Shown one piece after another: positions 18,533-28,894 of a DNA stretch of 64,000 nt. How positions within the stretch are numbered: position 1 is the first letter of the stretch; the number at the start of each line of letters is the position of its first letter. The translations under genes were made by a program, and so were the position numbers. Source of the stretch: Novosphingobium lentum NBRC 107847. GTDB lineage: Bacteria; Pseudomonadota; Alphaproteobacteria; Sphingomonadales; Sphingomonadaceae. The stretch is taken from positions 1 through 64,000 of the forward strand of contig NZ_BCTW01000023.1 in assembly GCF_001590965.1 (NCBI RefSeq). The letters are read 5' to 3'. The notes under the pieces were generated by a model. It did no database searches and had not been told where the DNA came from. It saw only the letters and a program-made list of their open reading frames with translations.

Positions 18533-18961
18533 TTGACTGCATTTCCCCCGAAATCTCCGGCAGGTTATGTTCCCGAAATGGCGGTGGCCTTCGCCAATGC
18601 CAATGGCGATGCCGACCTAGTGGCGGTTGGCAATCCGCTACCCGTCGCGTTGCAGGCCTTCGCCGCGTCTCCGCCGGTGACCGGATCCACCGCTACCTCC
18701 ACCGTTATTGGCCCCTTTGTCGCATTGCCGGGCCGACCGGTGATCATCACGCTGACGGGCACGTGGTCGGGCCAGGTCCGGCTGACCCGATCGACCGACG
18801 GCGGCGCCACGCGCCAGCCGCTCACCGCCAACGGTGCTGCATACGGTGTCTTCAGCGCCAACATCTGCGAACCTGTTTGGGAAGAAAGCGAAGCAGCCGC
18901 AAAACTTTATCTCGACATCACGGTGGCGACCGGAACGCTTGGCTACAGGATGGGGCAATAA
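18533..18961 (+). CDS. Phage-structural-like small protein
   Basis: The 142-residue product has no signal peptide or membrane helix. Its second half (ITLTGTWSGQVRLTRSTDGG, ANICEPVWEESEAAAKLYLDIT, LGYRMGQ) resembles a beta-rich protein type I associate with alphaproteobacterial prophage tail regions (recall, not a search). The start is TTG at 18533 supported by AGGAG 7 nt upstream. The stop is two bases before the beta-helix protein gene, so the two are an operon. The upstream 146 bp is visibly AT-richer and probably holds divergent promoters. Confidence 0.6.
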   Translation: MTAFPPKSPAGYVPEMAVAFANANGDADLVAVGNPLPVALQAFAASPPVTGSTATSTVIGPFVALPGRPVIITLTGTWSGQVRLTRSTDGGATRQPLTANGAAYGVFSANICEPVWEESEAAAKLYLDITVATGTLGYRMGQ

Positions 18962-18963
18962 CC

Positions 18964-21156
18964 ATGGGCTTTGACCTGATCGCCAGAGCGACTGCCTCCG
19001 CAGCCCGCACCGACGCCGACAGCGCGCTTGCGCGGATCACCACCGTCGACTTGTTCGCGAACCTTTCAAGCCGCACAATCGCCCCCTCCGTCACCTGCGT
19101 CCATACATCGGGCCATGCCGCCGGCACGGCCGGCGCCGGCACATATGCCAGCGATGCGCTTGCGACACCGGCGCTGGCGACGGCGTACCCGGCATTCTGC
19201 AAGGCGACCGCGAACGGCCGCTATTTTCGGCTGATCGCGGTCAATGGTGCGATCACGGTGGAGCAGGGCGGCGCGGTCGGGATTGTCGGCGTCAACGACC
19301 AGCCTGCATTCCAGGCCACACTGGACTATGCCAATGCGACGGGCGTCCGCACCGTGCAGCTGACGCTGCCAGCTTACGAATTGTGGGCCCCGCAGCGTAC
19401 CGCGACGGGCCTCGATCTCACCGACGACGGGCACCTTGTGGCGCTCAAGGGCAGCGTGACACTGGAAGGTGTCGGGCTCAGACCCGTGCTGACGCGCAAG
19501 GGTTTCGGCGGGGTTGTGCCATCCGATTCGCTGTCGAGCGTGCAGCAGGTCCCGGTGTCGGGCAATTACTGGCGCGGTGGCGGGATCTACTGGTCCAACA
19601 ACTCGGCCGGGATCAACCAGAACACCGTCGTGATCCTGCGCAACTTCGTCCTCGACGGCGGTCTCGAGCGTACGGCCGATCATTCGCCGATTTATCCGCC
19701 GGGTACGCTGACGGGATGGGACATCACCGACAAGGGCATCTGGATTCAGGATGTCCGCAGCGGCACGCTGGTCATGGAACACGTCACCATCAAGCGGTTC
19801 CGCGGTGAAATAATCTACTTCGCCGGCATCAAGGATGCGACGAGCACGAATACACTCATCATGGATCACTGCCACGTCCACACGACGTGTGGCGACGTGC
19901 TGAATGTTCAGGGCGGCGAGCGCTATATCGCCAATTCGCGCTTCGGCAATGGCTTCCAGGCGGGAGAAGAGCTTGGTCGCGGCGGCGGACGGTATTCCAA
20001 CTGCGAATTCTACGATTGCGTGTCGATCGGCTTCCAGGGGGGCCCCGACATCGGCTTCACGCCGGGCAACTACTTTGTGTCAACGCGGCAGGCGACGGTT
20101 GCGCCGTTCATCGAACTCGACAACTGCACATTCCGCAATTGTGGCAACGTGCTGGTGGGATCCTGGCTGCGCGGCAATATCCGCACGGTCGATACCAACG
20201 TCTACGCCGATTCCTCGACCGGCTACATGCAGGATATCAGCCTGACGATCGACGCCTGGGCCGATCAGAACAACTTCAACATCGGGTTCAACTTGCGCGG
20301 CCCGCAAACCCTGACGCAACAGATTAGTGGACTTCCCGCCGGAACGTATTTCGATCGACCTCGCTCGATCAATGTGAAAGTGACGGCGCAGAGAACTGCC
20401 GTGGCGGCAGCCAACGGTCGATCACTCGCTTCGGTCTTCGCGTTTTCGGGCTACGTCGATGCGACTTCGTGCATGCTGGAGGCCGGACCGTCGATCGCGC
20501 AGCGCGTTACGGGTTCCGCAGGCGGACTGCAGCCCACGTTGCCGTTCATCGTGCGGTCCCGGTTCGACACCACCAACCTGCTCCGCGGCGGCCTAGTGCA
20601 AGCGATTGCTGTCAACACCGCCATTTCGCCATTGCACATCGACTATGCGCTCGATCCATCAACGGCCGGGCCTTGGGACATCACCTTCGGCACCGCCGTG
20701 GAATTCGCGCACGAGCAGGAAGTCACGTTCACCTTCTATGATTTCGGGACGGAGGACCGCCGGGTTCGCTTCCCGGTGGGGGGTGCGAACCTGAAGGTGC
20801 CGTGCGGGCTGGTACTGTCGCGCAAGAACGAATTCGTGACGTTCCGGTACAACAAGTATCTCGGGACCGGAACGTGGGTGGCGGTGGCCCACAACGTCTT
20901 CCGGCTTACCGGATCAATCGCCTATGATGCGCCGGTTATCGCCGCGGGTGCCTCTACGACGACAAACGTCACCGTCGCTGGCGCCCAGTTCGGGGACAAA
21001 GTGGAGGATATCGCGCTAGGATTGGATGCCGCCGGCCTGACCATCACCGGGTACGTCTCCGCACCAAACACGGTCACGGTCGTGCTCGCGAACCTGACCG
21101 GTGGTGCCGTTGACCTTGCTTCGACGACACTGGCTGTGGAAGTTGTGAAACGATGA
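18964..21156 (+). CDS. Tailspike-like beta-helix protein
   Basis: A 730-residue product without signal peptide. An N-terminal segment (APSVTCVHTSGHAAGTAGAG) resembles the start of phage tailspike modules; a long Asn/Gly/Asp-rich middle (LIMDHCHVHTTCGD, IANSRFGNG, YSNCEFYDC, ELDNCTFRNCGN) shows the rung pattern of a right-handed parallel beta-helix, as in pectate-lyase-fold depolymerases. The last ~90 residues (YDAPVIAAGAS, GYVSAPNTVTVVLAN, LTGGAVDLASTTL) resemble a C-terminal domain of phage structural proteins. It may bind or cleave polysaccharide; no catalytic residues can be assigned. Confidence 0.72.
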   Translation: MGFDLIARATASAARTDADSALARITTVDLFANLSSRTIAPSVTCVHTSGHAAGTAGAGTYASDALATPALATAYPAFCKATANGRYFRLIAVNGAITVEQGGAVGIVGVNDQPAFQATLDYANATGVRTVQLTLPAYELWAPQRTATGLDLTDDGHLVALKGSVTLEGVGLRPVLTRKGFGGVVPSDSLSSVQQVPVSGNYWRGGGIYWSNNSAGINQNTVVILRNFVLDGGLERTADHSPIYPPGTLTGWDITDKGIWIQDVRSGTLVMEHVTIKRFRGEIIYFAGIKDATSTNTLIMDHCHVHTTCGDVLNVQGGERYIANSRFGNGFQAGEELGRGGGRYSNCEFYDCVSIGFQGGPDIGFTPGNYFVSTRQATVAPFIELDNCTFRNCGNVLVGSWLRGNIRTVDTNVYADSSTGYMQDISLTIDAWADQNNFNIGFNLRGPQTLTQQISGLPAGTYFDRPRSINVKVTAQRTAVAAANGRSLASVFAFSGYVDATSCMLEAGPSIAQRVTGSAGGLQPTLPFIVRSRFDTTNLLRGGLVQAIAVNTAISPLHIDYALDPSTAGPWDITFGTAVEFAHEQEVTFTFYDFGTEDRRVRFPVGGANLKVPCGLVLSRKNEFVTFRYNKYLGTGTWVAVAHNVFRLTGSIAYDAPVIAAGASTTTNVTVAGAQFGDKVEDIALGLDAAGLTITGYVSAPNTVTVVLANLTGGAVDLASTTLAVEVVKR

Positions 21157-21253
21157 ACCTCGACCGCCACAGGCCCGGAATTCCTTGTAAAAGCATAATG
21201 GCGCGTTAAGGCAAGCAGCTTGTGCTGCAGTGCGGTAGCGCGCGAGGGAACGA

Positions 21254-22443
21254 GTGGCGTCGGACAAATCACCTTCAGTCGGTCTCGTCTGGGCGCAGTT
21301 CGCGGCCTACCACGTCGATCGTTGCGAAGCCGTTGCCCGACGATTGGCCGGACGCGTGGAGGTGGTCGCGGTGGAAGTCGCGACAACGTCCGAGGCTTAT
21401 GCTTGGGAACCTTCGGGTGATGTGCCCGGCGCGCGCAAGGTCACCCTGTTTCCGGGCCAGTCGTACGATTCGGTAAGCGCATTTCGCCGATTTCGCGCCT
21501 TGTTCGCGGCGCTGCGCCGATGCGACATGGTGCTGGTCGGCGTGAGTTATTCGAACTGGGATGCGATCATGCTGTCGTGGCTGTTGCGCGTGATTGGCGT
21601 GCGCGTGGTCGTGATGAGCGAATCCAAGTTCGACGATTTTCCGCGTTCATCCGGGTTCGAACTGCTCAAGTCGGTCGTTCTGTGGGCTTACGGTGCCGCG
21701 ATCGTGGGATCGCGCCGTCATATGGAGTATTTCCGCTTCCTGCGCTTCCGGCGCCGGCGAGTCCTGCCAGGCTACGATTGCGTGGGTGTCGAGCGTGTCC
21801 GCACGCAGGGCGGTGGCGTGCTGGCACCGGATGGGCGCGCATTCGCCGAACGCCCGTTCACCTATGTCGGACGTTTCGTCGCGAAGAAAAACCTGCTCTG
21901 TCTGGTCGAAGGCTATGCCGCCTATGTTGCGCTGGCAGGCAAGGACGCGCGGCGGCTGCTACTGATCGGGTCGGGCGCGGAAGAACCCGCGCTGCGCGCC
22001 CGCATTGCGGAACTGGGCGTCACCGATCTGGTCGATCTGCCTGGCTTCCTGCCCGCGCACGAAGTGTCGCACATGCTGGCGGGATCGCTCGCGCTGCTGC
22101 TGGTCAGCACCGAGGAGCAGTGGGGCCTGGTGGTGAACGAGGCGCTTGCGTTCGGCTTGCCCGCGATCGTCTCGACTGCGGTCGGGTCGCGCGACGCGCT
22201 GGTCCGCAATCTGGTCAACGGTTACGTGATCGAGCCTGAATCGGTGGATGGCATCGCCCGGGCCATGTTCGAGCTGTCGGATGAGCCGACCTGGACGCGC
22301 ATGGTGGCCGCATCGCACGAACGCGCCTGGATGGGCGATACCGAACGGCTTGCCGATGCGGTGGAACTGCTGCTGTACCCCGACAACGACGCGGCCAAGC
22401 GCCGCATTACCGATTTCCTGGCACAAATGGAGCTGCACGGCTG

Positions 22444-22444
<1 letters not shown>
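21254..22444 (+). CDS. Family 4 (GT-B) glycosyltransferase
   Basis: The 396-residue product has the GT4 C-terminal half: FTYVGRFVAKKNLLCLVEGY, RLLLIGSGAEEPALR, VDLPGFLPAHEVSHML, and LVSTEEQWGLVVNEALAFGLP with the conserved E-x(7)-E donor site. The GTG at 21254 has GAGGGA 4 nt upstream. Its stop overlaps the start of the UDP-glucuronate decarboxylase gene by one base (TGATG), so the two are coupled; a role using UDP-xylose or a related donor is possible but only inferred. Confidence 0.87.
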
Positions 22445-23421
<977 letters not shown>

Positions 23422-23448
23422 CGACACCCGGCCCGCCTGCGAACTGAA

Positions 23449-23470
23449 GCTGGAGCCTGATGGCTCCAGC
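23449..23470. terminator. Bidirectional hairpin terminator
   Basis: GCTGGAGCC (23449-23457) and GGCTCCAGC (23462-23470) form a perfect 9-bp stem with a TGAT loop in the 61 bp between the convergent decarboxylase and sulfotransferase genes. No T-tract is present. The core GCC-TGAY-GGC recurs at 47,795-47,810 and, as TCAC, at 54,881-54,900, also between convergent genes. Confidence 0.65.
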
Positions 23471-23482
23471 AAGTGGACCGGC

Positions 23483-24157
23483 TCAGAATGAGTAGTCGAG
23501 CAGTGCGATGTCTCTCGCATAGATCCGGCCGATCTCATCTCTGAGTTCGGGGGTGTAGTATGACTGGTAGTCAGTGCGGTCGGTCCGGTTCTGCCATGAA
23601 AATTTGATCGGGCGCGCCAGTGTTGCGGACAGCCAATCGCTGGTCAGGTCCAGGTTTTCGAGACGACCAATGTGATCGAACGATAGCTCGCCGTTCATGT
23701 CGAGCATGTATTCGAATTGCGGCCTGAAAATGCCATCCGCTCGACTGAGGTTCTGGCGGGCCAGCCATTCGAGCACGAACGTGTCGAATCGGTCGAACGC
23801 GGGAACCGCGTAACGCGCCGGATTGAGCACCTTGACGGTGTTGCGCGAATTGCGGATCTTGCCGACTTTGGCAAAATGCCACGCCGATACCGCCCTGTCC
23901 CATGGATTGCGCGCAATTGTGAACCGGGGCAGGTGCCAGGCCTCTTTTGATGCGACGGCCTGAAAATCCGCGAGGCCGAAATGGCCGATAAAACGGCCAA
24001 AAATGTCATCGCAGATGCTGGTGCCCGCGGTCCGCGGCACATGCACGAACACGACGCCCTTGTTGATGAACAGCGAACTGCGGCGGCGCGCACGGATTTT
24101 CTGTAGAATGTGCTCGGGGGTTATCTTGACGACGGATTGACGGAACAGGTCAGTCAT
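23483..24157 (-). CDS. Sulfotransferase, family 2-like
   Basis: The 224-residue product has the PAPS-binding signatures of carbohydrate sulfotransferases: VVFVHVPRTAGTSICDD (5'-phosphosulfate loop, residues ~35-50) and FTIARNPWDRAVSAW (3'-phosphate site, residues ~79-93). It could sulfate a sugar of the polysaccharide. The start is uncertain: ATG 24157 sits near the first motif, while ATG 24247 would give 254 residues; neither has a clear Shine-Dalgarno. About 290 bp upstream, to the acyltransferase, hold no recognised gene. Confidence 0.8.
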   Translation of the reverse strand: MTDLFRQSVVKITPEHILQKIRARRRSSLFINKGVVFVHVPRTAGTSICDDIFGRFIGHFGLADFQAVASKEAWHLPRFTIARNPWDRAVSAWHFAKVGKIRNSRNTVKVLNPARYAVPAFDRFDTFVLEWLARQNLSRADGIFRPQFEYMLDMNGELSFDHIGRLENLDLTSDWLSATLARPIKFSWQNRTDRTDYQSYYTPELRDEIGRIYARDIALLDYSF

Positions 24158-24443
24158 GCGCACAGGTACACGCGCAAACCAGATCGACGCAGGCCGGATT
24201 GAAACAATTCCACTGACGCGACCCCCACTAACTTTCGATAAAATCATGACAGGTCTGTAATTATTGGTCCACCGAAATGGTGCGGATTTTTGAGAAATCT
24301 GCGATTTTTGGGGCATCTGAAATGAAACAGGCGCCAGATAAGCCACTGTCGGATCGCACGCGACCGAAGCGCCTGAACACAATGCCCTACCAGCTAAAGG
24401 CAGGCCATCGACGGCGGCGCGAGTGATCGCCCCGCATGCGGGG

Positions 24444-25673
24444 TCAGTCCGCAGGTGCGACTGCGATGATGCCTGATGGCGCGATAGTGGCCTTGGGCTC
24501 CGCTTCCTCAACGACGGGCTTCGTTTTGGCAAAAACCGTCCGAAGCGACAGGGCCGGTTTTTCGATGAAGCGCCATGATGCGGCGGCAAATGCCAGAGTG
24601 GTCGACAAGCCGAGCACGACAATCGTGACAAACTGCACAATCAGCGGCACGCCTTTGAACACGGGGCCAAGGAAGTACATGTACGCCTGCAGGATCGGGA
24701 AATGGTACAGGAACAGTCCATACGAATAGTCCGACTTGACGAGACGATCCCACCACGGGAACCGAACGAATCCGATGTAGACCATGCAATACGTCAAAAA
24801 TATGCCTGCCAGTGGAGTGAGCACACCGAAAAATACTATTGCCCAATAAATGACAATTGACGCCAAGAACATCCACAATCGCAGCTTTACTTTGTCAGCA
24901 TGCAGGAAAAATATGACGCCGAACCAGAATATCACGACAATATACCACGGTGTGAAGAAATTTTGGTGCTTGGGATTGTAGTGAACGGGATCGTGATAAA
25001 ACAGCACGACCATCAATATCACGCCCGCGATCCCGATGCCGAGAAACAGATTTCTGCGGTTGATGATACCTGTCGCCAGGCAAACCAGCATGATCAGATA
25101 GCAATAGAATTCCGACGGCAGCGTCCAGAGCTGACCATTGACCACCCTCGGATCAGGATTGTTGAGGAACACACCAGGCAGATAAAAATACACCCAACCG
25201 ACGATGTTGCCAAAATAGCGGAAGAATTCCGGGTCGGTGAAATAGGCGCCTAGCGGCAAGGCCGTAACGAGCGGGCCGAGGATGAACGCCGACAGCAAGG
25301 TTTCCACCGACAATGCCGGAAAGATCCGCAGCACGCGGTTGGCAAAAAACTTAGGAATGCTGCCGGTGCGAAGGGCACTGCCGGCGATCAGGAAGCCACT
25401 GAGCGCAAAAAACAGGCCCACCATCGAATGGAATGCCGGGCGTATCATTTCCTGAAGCGTGAAATGCACTGGCCCGGCCTGGGATGCTTCTGCAGCGGCG
25501 CCGGCAGCACCAGCATTGGTGATGCCGGCCGCGGCCAGCAGGTCTGCGCTGTGCGCCCAGTAGACCACCTGGCGGCAGTGAAACAGAACGATGGCGATCG
25601 AAAGCGCGTGCCTCAGAAAATGGAAGCCGGGCCCAATGCCCCTGTTCTGGTCGAGAGCATTCTTCAAAGTCAT
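24444..25673 (-). CDS. Acyltransferase 3 family membrane protein
   Basis: A 409-residue integral membrane protein of the Acyl_transf_3 (OafA/WecH) family, which O-acetylates polysaccharides and lipids. Visible marks are FHFLRHALSIAIVLFHCRQ with the N-terminal membrane helix His/Arg, FFALSGFLIAG, FANRVLRIFPAL and the final helix WRFIEKPALSLR. About ten hydrophobic segments are present. GAGGGAA precedes the ATG. The coding sequence is visibly less GC-rich than neighbouring housekeeping genes. Confidence 0.88.
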   Translation of the reverse strand: MTLKNALDQNRGIGPGFHFLRHALSIAIVLFHCRQVVYWAHSADLLAAAGITNAGAAGAAAEASQAGPVHFTLQEMIRPAFHSMVGLFFALSGFLIAGSALRTGSIPKFFANRVLRIFPALSVETLLSAFILGPLVTALPLGAYFTDPEFFRYFGNIVGWVYFYLPGVFLNNPDPRVVNGQLWTLPSEFYCYLIMLVCLATGIINRRNLFLGIGIAGVILMVVLFYHDPVHYNPKHQNFFTPWYIVVIFWFGVIFFLHADKVKLRLWMFLASIVIYWAIVFFGVLTPLAGIFLTYCMVYIGFVRFPWWDRLVKSDYSYGLFLYHFPILQAYMYFLGPVFKGVPLIVQFVTIVVLGLSTTLAFAAASWRFIEKPALSLRTVFAKTKPVVEEAEPKATIAPSGIIAVAPAD

Positions 25674-26252
25674 TGAGCTTCCCTCGACGTTCGCAGATGC
25701 AATAGCAAGCTACGGCAACCAAGGTCAACCGAAGGCCGGACCCGTCCGGCCCTCGTCATCCGGCGCTCCCTTCTGGCAAGACCCTCGGCCGATGGTGCAG
25801 ATTTCCTTGCCTGCAGCAAACCGTCCGCATAAAGGTTTCGCATGCGCACAACCCCGCTCGAGGATGATCGTGGCCGACCACCGCCTCGGATGGGTAAAAT
25901 GGTGGCGCACCCTTTTTGAACACCGCTGCAATTGGGAAGTTGGCGGCTGGGCAGTTGTGGGAATGGTTTGATGACGAATGGGGCGACAGGCACTCGGATG
26001 GCAAACCCCGTGCGATGGGATGGATCCCCCACACATGGCACATTTGTAGCGATCACCGGGGTTTCAATGGCAGCAATTGAGCGCGGGATATCTCGACGTG
26101 TACAGCCATATCCTCGCGGTATCCAGGCGTGGCCGACGACGGCCCGAAGCGTCTCCGTCGGGTTTTTGTCGGACGAGCAATGATGGAACAGTGCATTTCC
26201 GTGTTGGTGACGGCGTCGCCACTGTGCGATCTAGGACGCTGAAAGGTCAGCT
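25674..26252. other. Divergent intergenic region in the polysaccharide locus
   Basis: This 579-bp stretch separates the minus-strand acyltransferase from the plus-strand Wzy-like gene. Short open frames exist on both strands but none has family-like sequence or consistent codon bias. It should contain both promoters. No repeat, tRNA or mobile-element end was found. Confidence 0.5.
25699..25728 (-). promoter_or_regulatory. Candidate promoter for the acyltransferase gene
   Basis: On the minus strand TTGACC (25728-25723) and TATTGC (25704-25699) are 18 bp apart and lie 26 bp upstream of the acyltransferase start, resembling a sigma-70 promoter with one mismatch in the -35 box and two in the -10 box. 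Not tested. Confidence 0.3.
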
Positions 26253-27767
26253 ATGTATTTCGTCACGATGTGCCTGTCCTTGCTGACATTTATTTTGGTT
26301 TCAGCCTATTTTTTAAAATCCGACGCCTTTTCCCTGCATCACCCGTTGACGTTTTATACCGCATTTCATGGGCTGACCTTTGTAATAAGGCCATTTCTGG
26401 CTTATTTTTATGACTATAGTATGCTGTACTATGCCTATGGCTTTCACCCCACTATCGACGACAAGATAACTGTCATTTTGGCATCGAACCTTGGCTACAT
26501 ATCTTTTGCATTTTTCTGCCTCAGGTCCGGGTCATTGAAACTTCAGTTTAAACAAGATGAGTTCGCCGAGGAAGAAAAACGACGTTTGGCGAGCTCTTTT
26601 ATTTGGGTTCTCGCCATTTGTGGGCCATTTGCGGTATATTCAGCTGTTCACCTCTACTCTTATGGTTTTGAAAACATGGTACTCGATAGAGGTACCGGTA
26701 TATCGATCAACACAACAGGGAATGGTTATCTCACGGATGGGCAGCTTATGCTTATCCCACTTTGTGCCATTTTTGCCTGGGTAAATCGATTTAGGCTTTA
26801 TTCGCTGATTCCACTGATCATCTACATTGCTTTGCTGGGAGGGACCGGTCAACGGGGTCCGTTCGTCGCCGCAATGGCAACGACCGGACTGCTGTTCCTC
26901 TATGAGAAACAGCTGCGATTTCCCGGCATTCGGCTAATTCTCCTGTTGATACCGATTGTCGTGCTCTTTCGCGTCGTAGGCGATGATCGCGGCGCATCGA
27001 TCAAAGCGTATTTGACGCTGGACAGTCGCGAGATTTCCGCAGTTGCGGCAGAACGTCAGGATAAAGGCCTGCGTCCGCTCGAGAGCATGGACTACGCGAA
27101 CATGGAGTTTTTCGAATACCTCGTGTACGCTATTCCCCAGCGGACCAAGACCTACGGCTACTTCCTCGACAATCTGCAGATTTTCACCGAGCCAATCCCG
27201 CGGAAATTCTGGACGGGAAAGCCGATTGGTGAGCCGATCAAACTCTTCGACCTCTTGGACTATGGTTATCCGATTGGCATGACACGATCGCTTCCCGGCG
27301 AAGGCTGGTATGCGTTTGGCTGGGCCGGTGTGGTGATCTGGTGCGGGTTGTTCGGCCATGTCCTCGGCCTGTTCTACCGCAAATTCGTCGAAGGATCGCA
27401 ATCGACGATGGTAGTGGCAACGTACATGGTGTTCGTTACCAGTTTGATTGTGGGCTTTCGCGATGGCGTTCTTCTCACCATTATTCGTCAGACGGCATTT
27501 TTCTTGCTCCCGATCGCGGTGTGGTATGCTCTGGCGAAGACGCTGCAAATTCCCAGCGCCGGGGAAATGCGCCGTCGCGCCGTGTTGAAGATGCGGCGGA
27601 CCTTCGTGACGAATGGCGCAGAGGCGGCGCAGTCTGCGCAACCGCTGCTGCCGGGGACGGCCGCATCGACCGTCCCGCAAACCGCCCAGGTCGTGTTCGT
27701 GCCACCAGCCGTGCGCCGCCGGCGCGAGGCGCTGCGGCGGATGAAGCTGGAACAGGGCCCGACGTGA
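26253..27767 (+). CDS. Wzy-like oligosaccharide polymerase
   Basis: A 504-residue membrane protein with about ten to twelve hydrophobic segments, large central loop (RGASIKAYLTLDSREIS to FDLLDYGYPIGMTRSLPGEG) and LLGGTGQRGPFVAA. This architecture and RG/RxG loops fit O-antigen polymerases (Wzy/oligosaccharide repeat polymerase), which vary too much for a firm call. AAAGG is 7 nt before the ATG. The first ~700 bp are clearly AT-richer than flanking genes, suggesting transfer. The C-terminal ~65 residues are cytoplasmic and basic. GTGA overlap couples it to the next glycosyltransferase. Confidence 0.72.
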   Translation: MYFVTMCLSLLTFILVSAYFLKSDAFSLHHPLTFYTAFHGLTFVIRPFLAYFYDYSMLYYAYGFHPTIDDKITVILASNLGYISFAFFCLRSGSLKLQFKQDEFAEEEKRRLASSFIWVLAICGPFAVYSAVHLYSYGFENMVLDRGTGISINTTGNGYLTDGQLMLIPLCAIFAWVNRFRLYSLIPLIIYIALLGGTGQRGPFVAAMATTGLLFLYEKQLRFPGIRLILLLIPIVVLFRVVGDDRGASIKAYLTLDSREISAVAAERQDKGLRPLESMDYANMEFFEYLVYAIPQRTKTYGYFLDNLQIFTEPIPRKFWTGKPIGEPIKLFDLLDYGYPIGMTRSLPGEGWYAFGWAGVVIWCGLFGHVLGLFYRKFVEGSQSTMVVATYMVFVTSLIVGFRDGVLLTIIRQTAFFLLPIAVWYALAKTLQIPSAGEMRRRAVLKMRRTFVTNGAEAAQSAQPLLPGTAASTVPQTAQVVFVPPAVRRRREALRRMKLEQGPT

Positions 27768-28894
27768 GCGGACCGCTTGCGGGGCGCCGCGTCGGGCTGC
27801 TGACAGCATCGGCCTCGCGATCGGGCGGCGGCGTGTTCGAAGCGGTCGTGGCGCACGCCGCGCTGATCCGGTCGCTGGGCGGAGAGGTGCGGGTGTTTGC
27901 ACTCGACGATGCCGACGCCGCCCATGACAAGGACCGGCTCCAGGGGTGCGCGGTTGATCTGCTGCGCATCGTCGGCCCGCGCCAGGTCGGATATGCCCCG
28001 GACATGGTCAAGGCGCTGTGCGCCGCCAACCTCGATATCCTGCACCTGCACGGGATCTGGATGTACCCGTCGCGCGCGGGCGCCGCATGGGCGGCGCGCA
28101 CCGGGCGGCCCTATTTTGTCTCGCCGCACGGCATGCTCGACCCGTGGATCACCGCGCGGGGGCGCTGGAAGAAGCGGATCGCGCGGATCGGCTATGAGCG
28201 CGCAAGCTGGGCCCGCGCCGCCGCGCTGCATGCGCTGACCGCGCGCGAGGCGACCGACATCGCGCGCGAGAGCGGGCGCAGCGACAGCCTGGTGATCCCC
28301 AATGCCGGGCCGGCGCTGGCCCCTGCCACCGCCGCGCCGGCCGGCCGGAACGTCGTCTACATCGGCCGCGTGCATCCCAAGAAGAACCTGGTGGCGCTGG
28401 CCCAGGGCTGGCTGCAGGCCAACCGACCCGCTGGCGCGCGGCTGCTGATCGCTGGCTGGGGCGATCCCGCCGACGTCGCCGAGCTGGAAGCGGCGATCGC
28501 CACCGCCGACGGCTCGGTCGAATTCCTCGGGCCGGTGTTCGGCGAGCGCAAGGCGAAGTTGCTGGCCGAAGCGCGGCTGGTGGTGCTGCCGTCGCACAGC
28601 GAAGGCCTGCCGATGGCGATGCTCGAAGCCTGGGCCAGCGGCGTGCCGACGGTGATGACCGAGGAATGCAATCTGGCCATCGGGTTCGATGCCGGTGCCG
28701 CGATCCGCTGCGGCTACGATGCGCCCGCCATCGCCGCCGCGCTTACCGCGGGGCTGGGACTGAACGATGCGGGCTGGAGCCGCATGTCGGACGCGGCCCG
28801 CGCGTTGGCCGATACGCAGTTTTCGCAGGCCGCCGTCGCGGCGCAATGGGCGCAGGCCTATGGCGCGGCGCTGAAGGCGCAGGCGGCGGCATGA
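27764..28894 (+). CDS. Family 4 (GT-B) glycosyltransferase
   Basis: The 376-residue product has RRVGLLTASASRSGGGVFEAV, LHLHGIWMYPSRAG, PYFVSPHGMLDPW, the donor-domain VYIGRVHPKKNLVALAQ and VLPSHSEGLPMAMLEAWASGVP with the E-x(7)-E motif. The HGxW...SPHGMLxPW pattern is typical of a GT4 subgroup in exopolysaccharide loci. Starts at GTG 27764 within the stop of the Wzy-like gene, and is itself overlapped by the acetyltransferase gene (ATGA), giving a three-gene coupled unit. Confidence 0.88.
   Translation: MSGPLAGRRVGLLTASASRSGGGVFEAVVAHAALIRSLGGEVRVFALDDADAAHDKDRLQGCAVDLLRIVGPRQVGYAPDMVKALCAANLDILHLHGIWMYPSRAGAAWAARTGRPYFVSPHGMLDPWITARGRWKKRIARIGYERASWARAAALHALTAREATDIARESGRSDSLVIPNAGPALAPATAAPAGRNVVYIGRVHPKKNLVALAQGWLQANRPAGARLLIAGWGDPADVAELEAAIATADGSVEFLGPVFGERKAKLLAEARLVVLPSHSEGLPMAMLEAWASGVPTVMTEECNLAIGFDAGAAIRCGYDAPAIAAALTAGLGLNDAGWSRMSDAARALADTQFSQAAVAAQWAQAYGAALKAQAAA

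Noticed and set aside
25932..26183. 83-codon frame in the gap before the Wzy-like gene
   Set aside because: No family-like sequence, no ribosome site and unremarkable codon pattern.
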